From positions 371,568 to 401,262 of the forward strand of contig MNCI01025132.1 in assembly GCA_015680685.1 (NCBI GenBank): a DNA stretch of 29,695 bases. The letters run 5' to 3'. This DNA comes from Gnetum montanum. Its lineage: Eukaryota; Streptophyta; Gnetopsida; Gnetales; Gnetaceae. A program made the position numbers and the translations under genes. Of the stretch, positions 9,280 to 19,554 are shown one piece after another (the stretch's first letter is position 1; each line of letters starts with the position of its first letter). The notes beneath the pieces were generated by a model that was not told the origin of the DNA, did not search any database, and saw only the letters and a program-made list of their open reading frames with translations.

Positions 9280-11215
9280 TACCCCCATGACTGAATAAAA
9301 ACTCGTCCTCGAGTTCCTTACAAAATATTGGGAAAGTATGGGATTATTGACTTGAATGGAACTAATGGTGAATGGGATGATATGTGAACAGATCATCATT
9401 ACAAAACATGACAAAACTAGTGTTCATGACAATAAGAGTGAACACTCTATACATTTGACATTAGGCCTTATTTGGAAACTGAGAGAGAAGAGAGAAGAGA
9501 GGAGAAGTTTGTTGCTACCAATGCTAAGATTGCACCTTTCGTTGTCCATCTGTAAGCATGCCATCAATCTTGTTCCTTGCATAACTGCTTCAGCACTGAT
9601 CCATTCCAAGTGTTCCCTCCAGATCCAATCCGTTGTTGTATGATTGCCATCTGCACACACAACACAGTTTTATATTAGCAGGGTAAATGAATCACAATGC
9701 AGTTGATACCTTGCTTCGGTGAAAAGTCCATTGGCTGAGTTGTGGTATGGCTGATTATGAATTCTGGAGATATAATATTGGTGACTATCGAAGGTGTAGG
9801 GGTTAGGAGAAAATCGAAAAAATTGGGTCAAGACCCCCATGACTAAGAGCGAACCTCCGGTAGCGATAGAATAGAAAAAGATAAGGAATAAGAAAGATGG
9901 AGAAAAAGAGACAACTGTAATGTCGATGAAATGGATGTCAAGATGGAAATGAAAAAAATAGAAATTGAATGCGAAAATGTTTAAGGGAAAGAAATTAACT
10001 AATGCACCAAATAGGAATGCTAGTGGGTCCTCCCCAAAGCAGGCTCATGCCCTTAATGCCCTGACATTCCCACATTGAAAAAGTCCGTAGGCTCTAGAAA
10101 TTTCATTTGGAAGTAAGAGTTAAAGTCTTAACCACAAGAATTTACCAAAAAGAAAATAATGCATCAACCAAAATATAGACTACTAACACAACCGACAATG
10201 AGGTGAAAAATGGAGAAAGAACGATGGAAAGAAGAGAATGGAATGGAGTCTCAAGAACAAGGTGGTATACAGGCCCTTGTGTATTTAATGATTAATGTGA
10301 CTTAGTAGATCCCATTCCAAGTCCGGCCTCAAACAAACCACATCCACTGACTTCACATTAATGCATTCGGCCAATCCATCCACTTGAAGTAACAATAATG
10401 CATCCCTCAAAGAGCCACCACCATTTTGATGAAACAAGGGAGGAAAAAGTAGGAAGCGAGGAAGGGCCTTAGTTAGAGGAAACATGTTTTTAGTTCCATA
10501 ACCAGTGCTTGTAGCCCAGATGATTATTTATTCTAAGGGGTGTGCTTTGAATCTTCACTATTTCTTTTTGTGTTTTTCGTGAGAACCGCACCATGCAAAG
10601 ACTTTTTATTTTTATTTTTATTTACTCAGCTTCCCGATAATTGGGTAACATCAAAACAGTAAGAAAACTCAAGAAGAAAACATCCAAGCACCCAAGAGAA
10701 TGGCAACACAAATGTATCAAGTTCCCTTGAAGCCACACCCTTTTCAATCCTTGAGTCCTTACTTAGTTTGAGAAATGCCCAGTCACCGATTCATTGATAG
10801 TTCTTATTATTTTGAAGAAAGGGACTATACAGTTCCAAGCCAAGAGAGACCATAGAAATTTTTGGATGCATGGATGATGTGAACACATTGCCTGCTATTT
10901 CAAAAGAACCATACTTTAGTATCAACATCATAACTTAAAGGTAAAAACCAAACATTGGCAATTAATGAAATATAGTTCATACCATCATTAGGAGCACTTA
11001 TTGGGTGACAAACTTAACAAAATGGATAAGTACACACACACACACACAAATAAATGAAAAAGTATGAACAATGTTGTGAAACAAAAACAAAAAAAGTTAA
11101 AGAAGTTTGTAAAACAAAAACTTAAAAAGAAACTAAGGGCCTCGATTGATTAGCATAGGTTGCCATCTCCCCCATGGCTGAATTGAAAGGGAGAGATCCA
11201 AAATAATGAGCACTT
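9280..11215 (-). other. Long 3' untranslated region of element 1
   Basis: This is about 1.9 kb with no credible gene; short open frames such as 10285-10485 are not shared with the other elements. In transcript order it holds: a GGTGTGGCTTCAAGGG block (about 10735-10715), hairpin I with the ATTCAAAGCACACCCC block (10585-10537), a CAAGCACTGGTTATGG block (about 10513-10498), a CCTCTAACTAAGG block, hairpin II (10070-10014), the AACTCG-AGGA-CGAGTT repeat (9315-9300), and the polypurine tract CATGGGGGTA (9289-9280) at the LTR. All but the polypurine tract recur, fully or in part, in elements 2 and/or C. A CA microsatellite lies at about 11031-11047. Confidence 0.75.
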
Positions 11216-11474
11216 ATTTGAATTTTTTAGAAGTGTCTAACTTATTCCAATTGATGTTTTTAGATTAAGGGTTGGAAGTTGGTGACGCTCATACTCCAAT
11301 GTATCTATGCTTTCGTTGTGGTTGTAAGTTGTTCCCCCAGTTAGTTCCATGCATGTTGGTGAGTTTCTCTCCTTATTAGCTATCAACCACTGGGTGTTCT
11401 CTTGTTGTGTGGTTGCTACATACAGGCACCTTTGTATCTAAGTTTACTGGGCACATCGGTTGCATACAAGAAAT

Positions 11475-12000
11475 GCTGAGCACTACTATACGTCATCACC
11501 CTCTATATCACTATATGTGATGCATTGAAATTTCTTCTTCTCAATCTTTCCATAAATATTTTCCTTAGATATTTCCAGGGAAAGATCACAGATTCCTAAG
11601 CATGCGTTTATGGTACTGAGCCATGCCATTCCCATTATAATTGGGAAGCCCCTTTATTATTGTTGACTTCTATCACTAGGAAATTAGCTAGGTATGGCCA
11701 ACCACACACAGTGGTAATAATGTCCTCCATAAGTCCCAAGGGGACAGTGAAGGACTGGTCAGCCAGCTCTAATTGAATATTTCTCTTCTTGAGTAGAGGT
11801 AGGTTCCAGGCTTTATACATTTCTTGTGATATTAAGTTAACTCCAGAACCTGAGTTAAGAAGAGCCTTATGTGGTTCATTCCTAGTGACTTGGAGGGAGA
11901 TTAAGGGACTTTCAAGGTTAGAGAGTTTCCTGGGAAGGTGGCCCACCTTTATCCAGTCAGTGATGGTATGTGTTAACATAACCATGTGCATTGAGCTCTA
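11475..12000 (-). pseudogene. Retroviral-type aspartic protease of element 1
   Basis: Minus-strand codons continue in the same frame as gag: DWIKVGHLPRKLSNLESPLI, then ALLNSGSGVNLIS, then VPLGLMEDIITTVCGWPYLA. This matches the Athila-type protease, whose active site normally reads D-(S/L)-G-(A/S)-S. Here the catalytic Asp position is Asn (codon at 11854-11856). A frameshift near 11650 is followed by the conserved tail WLSTINACLGICDLSLEIS. The frame reaches the linker that precedes RT, where the block deletion starts. Protease would cut the Gag polyprotein in the particle; with Asn at this place the copy should be inactive. Confidence 0.75.
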
Positions 12001-14505
12001 TTTTTGGTTTAAAGGGAGCTCCGAATCCTTACTTGATGGAGGAGTGATCATAGACCCAACCGCTTGGGGTTGTGAGAGGTTGTTTGAACTGTTGGTTCTA
12101 AAGAAAGGTCTTCTCTTTGTATAGTTGTTAGAACCAGTAGTGGATTGAATATTTACAGCTCTTGTAGCATTACATTGCTACGGTTGAGTGGGGAGTTCCC
12201 CTTGCATCGTTGGAGTAGGTAGTGGTGAAACTATCGGCGTAAGAGATGTAGATGGATTTGGAGGATGGTATGCATGTGGAGTGTCTCTTTTAGGAGAGGG
12301 AGTCCTAAAATACTCTCAAACTTGGTAGTGACGTTGTGGGGTTACATGATCCATAAAGTCACTTGGAGAAATCGGCTTCTGCACATAATAACCATACAGG
12401 TATGGTTTCCGGTAAGGGTATTGTTGTTTAGCCAGTGGCATCCCCCATGACTATGGGTATTGCCACTACTAGTGTTGCTCGATAGGTTGTGGTGGAGTTC
12501 CACTTGGATAATACGTTAAGGGTTGGTGGAACTGCCTTAGGTTACCTTGGGGATAAGGTAACCTTCGAGGTGCTTGTCGTTTGTTAAGTCTTGGGCTGAG
12601 TGCATACACCCCAGACTCTTGCAGATGTGAAATTATTGGGCAACATCCTTTAGGATGGTCATATTGGCAGAGCTCACATCCACCGTCATTGTCCGTATCA
12701 GAGTCCACAACCTCATTGGTGATAGTTATTTTTCCCTTACCCTTGTTACGTGCATGGTCTGAATCTCTCCTCTTTTTCTTATCATGGTCACTACTTCACT
12801 CAGACTCCTCTACGATTTTTAAAAAGGTTTCAAATCTACGGTCTAAGGAGTTCCACATTTGATCTACCTTAGTCGACACTTTGGTTGTTAACTTTTGAAT
12901 CGGCAAGGTTTTTCTGTTCACCAACTCCTTGAGTGGTGACTCATCCTCTTCCTCACAGAATCTTACTCCCCTCTTTCAGAGGGAAGGATCATGGTTATAC
13001 TCTTCCGCACTTTCTATTTTACGTAGCTCTCCTTCTTTCTTAGCTACTTACTCCAACAATCTATGAACTTCATGGAACCTAAGTTATGATAATCTCCCTT
13101 GGGCATATGTTCCAAGGGTTCTCCTTGTTTCATGTCTTAGCCCATCTACGAGGTGGTGGAGTTGATCCCGTTGTGCATAACCATGGCCCAGGCAACGATG
13201 TAACAGTGCATAATATCAACCCATGGCAACATCCAAGGGTTTATGATTACCCTACTTCCATCCTTGGATTTGCTTCCACAAGTTAGACACTCTGGATTAT
13301 GTTTAATACTTATCGTTAAATAGTTCTAGCATTGTACTCCACCGTCTAATATATTCCGGTTGTAAGGACCGGTACCAACTTTCCACTTCTTTTATGAGTG
13401 TCCTTGGGAACAACTTTAATTTTTGCCACTCTTTTTCAATATTCTGCAAGGAACAGGCATCATGAAATGCCTGTAAGTGGTTTTGTGGATCAGCGTTGTA
13501 TCCCCCTTCAAATCATGGGATATTATTCATGTCTAGTCTCTTGATCCAACGATCTTTCTGGTGCCTTGTAGGTATTCTCACAGCCTCCGTAATATCTAAC
13601 ATACTTCAGGTTGCAAGTAGGGGTTCATCATTGTCATGTCTTTCATGGTGTTTGTGATGCCTATGTGATTCCCTACTTTCCCTTCTTCCATGCCTTGATT
13701 CTCTCGAATGCCCTCGTCCTCGCTCTTGACTCTCTCGTCGAGGATTCTCATTATGCTTACCTTTATCCTCATGGTTGGGCTCTTTGTGACTGCATCCTAA
13801 TGTGGAAGGATAGGGTGAATGATGTGATGAAGGTGAAGAAGAAGGGGAATCATTGCCATGATGATGTTTCTTACCTTCTCTCCGGTGGCTGCGACCCCGA
13901 TCATGATGACGATCCAAGTGCCCATCCTTGTCATTTGTTTGTGTTCCCTCATTGAACACTTAGTGTTCATGGGGATCAGAACCAGGGTTATGAATCATGG
14001 AGTGTAGGTTCTGATACCCCTCCTCCTCACCATCATTAGGAGGGGGAACATCATTTGATGGGGAACCTGTTATAACTAGTTCACCATCTCCAATTTCGCT
14101 TAGGATGTGCAGGACCCCTTTACCCTTCAACGATGTGTGGTAACTCTTCTGCCATGAATCCTGTTGATGTTGCGCTTCTGTGGGATGGTATTCCCTTGCA
14201 TTGTAATCGCATGAAACATACTTAGCGTATAATTGTGACATGTCGATTCATGCAAGGGCACGAAGGAGCATGTTGGGAGCAACTCTGTCTGGAGGCATCA
14301 CTATGTTATCCTCCAAGTCTCTCCATCGCAGTTGCTCGTCTTGATGGAAGAAAAAGATAAAGTCAGGTATATACTCATCATGGTGAGTATATACCACACT
14401 AAATTTTTGAGGACCTGGCAGTTCTTGGTTATGTATGTTGTGCCCCCAATTGCCTCTTGTGTGATCCCTAGGTGGTGAAGTGCTTTTGTGAAAAGAAGAA
14501 GACAT
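12001..14505 (-). pseudogene. Gag of element 1
   Basis: From the ATG at 14505-14503 one minus-strand frame runs without frameshift through gag into protease, interrupted only by stops (e.g. just after 14248, 13960 and 13606). In order: an N-terminal block VVYTHHDEYIPDFIFFFHQD, a Gln/His block with YHPTEAQ, a Ser run (SPSSSPSSHH), a basic His/Arg/Ser tract (13606-13790), the capsid-like core (RLDMNNIP, LKLFPRTL, WYRSLQPEYIRRW), a charged region, and a knuckle-like motif CELCQYDHPKGCC (spacing C-2-C-3-H-4-C). A Pro/Tyr/Gln-rich tail follows. Gag and protease share a single frame, so no frameshift was needed to make protease. Confidence 0.85.
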
Positions 14506-14631
14506 TGTTATCTTGTCGGTGTGCTATTGACCGTTGTTTAAATTTTCTTCTGATTAACCCTAAGGGTTTGTTTAAGATTCCCAATGATGTGGATGTTTTC
14601 CTATGTTCTACTTAGCACACAAACAACTTAG

Positions 14632-14650
14632 TCCCTGGCAACAGCACCAA
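14632..14650 (-). other. Primer-binding site of element 1 (tRNA-Asp)
   Basis: The minus strand reads TTGGTGCTGTTGCCAGGGA directly at the end of the 5' LTR. Apart from an extra 5' T, it differs from the complement of plant tRNA-Asp at a few C/T and G/A positions. Confidence 0.9.
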
Positions 14651-15470
14651 TGATGAGTGGCGAGGTATCCCTACATCAACCATACGAATACGAGCGTTAC
14701 ATGTGTGATCTGGTTGAACTCCATAGACTAAGTGCCTACATGCCTTATGGAACACCTAAGGTTAATCATTTGTTGTCCTCCCAAGCTTACTTGTATTTAT
14801 CACGGTTGTATGATTAAGTAAGCTTGAGGCATGTTATTTTTATATCTTTTATGTTTTTATCGCCTATGCTAAGAGAGGAAAGGGTGAAGAGAATAAGTAA
14901 CTAACTTTAACTAAGTAAGCTTTAATTACCCTAGCATCAGTATCCGTTCCCACTTGTCATTTCACACCCTGAACCAATGCAATGCTTCTGGGATTACCAA
15001 ACGCTATTCGTTACTGGGATTACCAATCGTAAGGCACGTGCTCGAAGCAGTTGTACTGAATGCACTTAACTATGAGAGTTGAGGGTTGAGAGAGATTAAG
15101 TCCTGAAGAAAGCATTAAAAAATTAATAATAATTAAAGTCCTATTTAGCTTAGTCCATATACTACAAGGTTTATCCAAAATTTTATCTTTATTTCCGTAC
15201 ACAATTGTGTGCTCAGGTATAGAATTGCTCGAATAAAGATCCGTTCACTTTGGGACTCCTACTGCAGGCACATGGAAATTATTCTAACTCTGGAATGGAA
15301 AAATGGCAAGAGTTTGGCTAAGGTCTAGATCTAGATGGAGAAACAAGGGAAGCCACCTGTTATTTATAGAATTGGCAGTGGGCTGCGATATCGCAGGAAA
15401 AGACGCGATATTGTGTATGCGATATATCGCATACGCAATATCATGGCCTATGCGATATTGCGTCCCATCA
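14651..15470 (-). repeat. 5' LTR of element 1
   Basis: It starts (minus strand) TGATGGGACGC and ends CACTCATCA next to the primer-binding site. It is slightly longer than its mate because of extra GCGATAT-type units (15385-15455). A TATA box reads TCTATAAATA on the minus strand near 15369-15360. The AATAAAGAT signal on the minus strand is less clear here because of substitutions (about 15195-15187). Confidence 0.92.
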
Positions 15471-15475
15471 GCAAG
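15471..15475. repeat. Target-site duplication of element 1, right copy
   Basis: GCAAG follows the LTR end CCCATCA and matches 8483-8487. Confidence 0.92.
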
Positions 15476-16628
15476 AAAATCACAAACCCTTGGATGTGGC
15501 CTTGAATAGATACCATTCGCTACTACATAGATGTATTATCCATGATTTCTCTCAAAAAGAGTAACTTTTCCACATCATAGATGGGCTTCGTAATGAAACA
15601 AGAGAGATCCTTGGGATGTATGCTCCAGGTCGATTATACTAACTAAAGGCCCATTAGATACAAAGGCTCATCGAGTAGGTGGTGAAAGAAGGAGAGCTAT
15701 GTAAACAAGAGAATGTTGAGAAATATCACTGGGACCCAACTCTTCAAAAGAAGAGGATCCATAACTATGATGAAGAAAAAGAGGTAGCTCTTAATGAGGT
15801 GATTTCACAACAAACCTTGCCACTACAACAATATCTTGATGAACTCCAGGCAAGGCTAGATAGGATGTTAGAGTGGATAAATGAAAAAGCTACAACTTGC
15901 TTAGAAACTGTAAAGGAGAAGGCAACACAAAATCAATTAGTTGATGACAATAAATGGAGGAAGAAGAACCAAGAAATAGCTAGGAACACTTATCGGCAAA
16001 TAGGAAAAATGGCTGTAGAAGAAGAGGCTAAAGACTCAACCATAGAAGAAGATTATGGATGTGACATCTATCTATATGACCATCCAAAGGGTTATTGCCG
16101 ATTCATGTTACATCTACATGAGTATTGGACTTTTGCATTAAATCCCAAGTTTGTACAAAAGCAAATGCCTAGAAAATTACCTTTCTCACATGGTAATTAT
16201 TGACAGTCCTACAATCAACTGTACCATCCTAGTGGGACTTCGTACCAGTCTCAACACTATCATCCAACGTAGTGGAAAAACCCACAGTCGTGGGGGAGGC
16301 CATCATAAAACTAGCACTACCCTTACTACTAGCCAAACCCATATAGGTATTATGTTCAACAACCTATTTCCCCAATTGGTTCTACTTCCTCTACTTCAAA
16401 TCACTACTACCACTCTCTTGAATATCATCATGGCACAACATCATCTAAAGGATCACCATCTCACAGCTCTCATCCTTCATCATATCCTCAATATTCTCAT
16501 ACTTCCCTCCATCATATGTCACCACTAGCAACACAGGAAGGTTCAGCACCACGACATCAATGAGAAAATGTCACTTATGCTGTGAACATACATAGAAATG
16601 ATAATGCCAGTAGATCTCTACCAAAATC
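15476..16628 (+). pseudogene. Gag of element 2, 3' part
   Basis: The gag frame of 7614-8487 resumes here. It contains YHSLLHRC and a HIIDGLRNETREILGMYAPG block matching element C, then an open stretch (15679-16203) rich in charged residues. A knuckle remnant follows, CDIYLYDHPKGYC, whose second Cys of the C-2-C pair is Tyr. The Pro/Tyr/Ser/His-rich tail carries several stops. No frameshift is needed from 7614 to about 16600, so decay has been by point changes only. Confidence 0.8.
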
Positions 16629-17390
16629 TTAGAAACGCCCTTTCTTTAGGACAATTCCCACACGTAAGCACAACACTTGTGGAGCTACTAACTCATCTAA
16701 ACTAGCACAATGCCAATCAAGTGCAACACCCTTCCTTCCACAACTAATGTTCTCTAATCCTATGCAAAGGACAACATTCGCCGTTACTTCAACACTTAAC
16801 AGAAGTGATGAATCTAGCACTATGGAGAGATAAAAAAATTCATGCATCACTACTAATAGTAAAGGATGTATTTGTAGGCCAAAAATTCAAAATATTAACA
16901 TAGCCCACAACAAAGTTCAAAAGCAAGTATGTGAGAAAAAACCAATCTACGTAGTAGCCACTAAACCAAAAGACATCCAATGACTTGAAAATGAGAATAT
17001 AAAATTATTTCAAAGATGCATGGAGGTAACTAATCCTTGTATTAGTTCTAGACATAAGAAAATGGATCAAATAGAGGACTTAGACATAGATATCTTACAC
17101 GGTATTTTTACATCGGAAAAGGATATTAAACATGGAGACCTAAGAACTAAAATAGAAAATCAAGAAGAAGAAGCAAACACATTTGGACCCCCAAAAATGG
17201 AAATACCTTCAAGTACAAATGAAGATATGTATCCGAATGATTAAAACAAGACTATCACCAATGTTAGATGTGCTACCACATGATTAATCAAATGGCTAGC
17301 AATGATAGATGGAAAACTAATGGTGTATAACTAGGGAATTATGCAGTCCATCTTTTGAATGTGTAGCCATAAGATTAGTTGTGGGGGAGA
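16629..17390 (+). pseudogene. Post-gag remnant of element 2, pol deleted
   Basis: The stretch expected to hold protease has no active-site motif. The phrase IYVVATKPKDIQ (about 16945-16980) matches the linker YIVATKQEGTQWL between protease and RT in element C. It is followed by a 74-codon charged open frame (17020-17244) that I do not recognise. Sequence like the start of the shared 3' untranslated region begins near 17380 (GTTGTGGGGGAGATG). Protease, RT, RNase H and integrase are therefore absent. Whether the charged frame was translated is unknown. Confidence 0.5.
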
Positions 17391-19554
17391 TGCTCCATCC
17401 TGGTTCAAGAACTAATAATTGTTTTTCATCTTTTTATTTTTACAATTTCTTATCATTTTCTTATTTCTTCCAAAATTTTCTGATTCTTAATATGTTTGTC
17501 ATTTCTTAATATTTTTCTTTTCATTCTATTTTTCTCTTTTCTTGAGTCATTTCCTTTATGTTTTATGAATGTCTTTGATATTTCCATTAATAATATTGCC
17601 AATTCATGATGTAGAAGTCAACGCTATGTGTTGGGTTTTTGTGCTATGCTATCAAGATGATTGGGTAAGTAATTGTGTAACGTAGTGAGACCACCTTATC
17701 CATCCCTCTAATTCTATGAATAAAAGGTCTTTTTCATGGAAACAATTTGGTTCTTCTTTCATGAAACTAAAATTAATCAATGATCATTGTACCTTTAAGA
17801 AAGAAGGAATGACCAAGTGGGAATGGTAAGGGTGTGACTTGAAGGGAACTTGTTGGGTTTTCTTCTTATCTTCCTTCATGTGGTTTATGACTCCTCTTGG
17901 AACGTATCATCACTCCTCTGTCAACCAATAAAAAGGAAGTTTTTTCTTTGCATGGTGTGGTTCCCATTTAAAAATAAAGAAAAAAATAAAATACCAAAAA
18001 AAGAAAAAAAGGGAGGAAAAAAGAAATAATGGGAATTCAAAGCACACCCCATAGACACAATAATGGGCTACAAGCACTGGTTATGGGGTTAGAGAGACAT
18101 GTTACCCATGCCTGAAGGCACCCCTCTAACTAAGGCCCATGCTTCCTTCTTCTTCTTTCTTCTCTTTTTGGAGTGATGATAATTCTTTGAGGTAGTCTTT
18201 GACTCATGGTGGTCAGCAGAAGGGAACACATCAATGCAAGGTTACTATTCATGGTATGGACTTGGTCTGAACTTGGATGGATAGGTATGTTGACCATTTT
18301 AATCATATTTATCACAAAAACCTATTGTGAACATGGTCAAGTACCTTACATCCTAATCTATGCACTCCCTTCTCATCCCATTATTCACCTCACTACTACA
18401 TACGATTATGAGCCTTTTGGTTTTGTATAGTATAGTACAACATCCCAACCATGGCAGTTGTGTGTTGTTTGGAATAGAGGCATGGTCTACATTTAACTTC
18501 TTGGGTGCCCACGGACATCTATAGAAGTGGTTATGCAAGGGCATTATGGTAGGAGCCTGCTTTAGGGAGGACCCACTTGCATAACTTTTGTTGATCATGG
18601 CTTTGAACTAACCTTCACATCTTCTAAAACATTAATGACAATTTCTTTGAATTTATGCATAATTTTGGGACTACTCATCACTTTCAATTACTTTTACTAC
18701 TTTTATATTAAAATATTCTTCAAGTTTAATATTTCTTAGTCATCTTCTAAATCAAACCTTTGGTTTTAATTGTTTGAAAACTTGTGTGCTTCTGGAGTTA
18801 CGCTTATTAGTCATGGGGGCTAGGGATGTCTGCTTTGAAATTTTGAAATTTTTCTAACATCCTATTTTTGAACATCATGATAACTAATAGTAATTAATCA
18901 AAATAACGTGAATAGCTTGATAATTTTAGTTACCTCATAGCCTTGAGTGTAGTATGCTATCATCACCTTGTGCTTAAATGAAAACTAAGGGATCCAAAAG
19001 GGTTAATTATTAAGGAAAATTTATCAAAACTAATGTTGATCCTTTGATGACTATAGGTGATGGTAAAAGAAATGCCTAAGGAAGAAGGCCTTTTACCAGA
19101 CATGGAAATGAAGCCAAGAGAGGGATAACATAAGATATGCCCATGGACAAATCGTAGCACATACAAGATAGTAGCTCAAGCATCATGTTTACTAAATCCA
19201 TGGGACAATGAGAAAAAATTTCAATCCATCCTTCAAGAATGTTGCATATAACTAGAGAAACATCAACATAAAAATATAGGTTGGAACCCTTCCACCACTA
19301 GCAGCAATAAGAAGAATCATCTTCAGTGGATTCTTGAAGACCTCTGTAAATTTTGTAATCTTCAAAGTCTATCTAGTCATTTTGTCACTCTATTATTTTG
19401 TATGCATCCACTTGATAAAACTTTTGTAATGCAACACTCAAAATCAATCAATAGTTAGCATTAGTTAATAATTACATACCTTTCCAATTTTGTAAAGCAA
19501 GCTTGGTCCTATCTTGCTAACTCGAGGACGAGTTTTTATTCAATCATGCAGGTA
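17391..19554 (+). other. Long 3' untranslated region of element 2
   Basis: This is about 2.1 kb without a credible gene. Blocks shared with elements 1 and C, in order: GGTGTGACTTGAAGGGAACTTG (about 17830-17851), hairpin I (17961-18035) with ATTCAAAGCACACCCC, CAAGCACTGGTTATGGGG, CCTCTAACTAAGGCCC, hairpin II (18530-18585) and the AACTCG-AGGA-CGAGTT repeat (19519-19534). The tract before the LTR (ATGCAGGTA) is a degraded polypurine tract. Confidence 0.75.

Larger units (their letters stand above)
8488..15470 (-). mobile_element. Element 1: complete gag-protease Athila-like element, no RT/INT
   Basis: This element of nearly 7 kb lies on the minus strand inside the gag of element 2. LTRs are 8488-9279 (3') and 14651-15470 (5'), and GCAAG is duplicated on both sides. 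Reading leftwards: primer-binding site, gag, protease, a short linker, then 3' untranslated region, polypurine tract and 3' LTR. RT, RNase H and integrase are missing as a block, with the junction near 11215. The two LTRs agree at roughly nine of ten positions where compared by eye. It would have needed a partner such as element C for reverse transcription and integration. Confidence 0.93.

Noticed and set aside
9356-9660. Overlapping frames on both strands (95 and 78 codons)
   Set aside because: They lie in the 3' UTR of element 1 and are not kept in elements 2 or C.
10285-10485. Minus-strand 66-codon frame in the 3' UTR of element 1
   Set aside because: It overlaps shared blocks whose conservation is by nucleotide and inverted repeat; the frame is not kept in elements 2 and C.
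11031-11047. CA dinucleotide run
   Set aside because: An ordinary microsatellite within a 3' UTR.
13611-13955. Plus-strand 114-codon frame
   Set aside because: It is antisense to the low-complexity tract of the element 1 Gag.
15385-15455. Palindrome array as a CRISPR-like repeat
   Set aside because: No spacer structure and no cas genes; it is an LTR U3 feature present in both LTR copies.
18206-18598. Overlapping frames of 74 and 81 codons in the element 2 3' UTR
   Set aside because: They are not conserved in elements 1 or C at the matching place, where only nucleotide blocks and the hairpin arms are kept.
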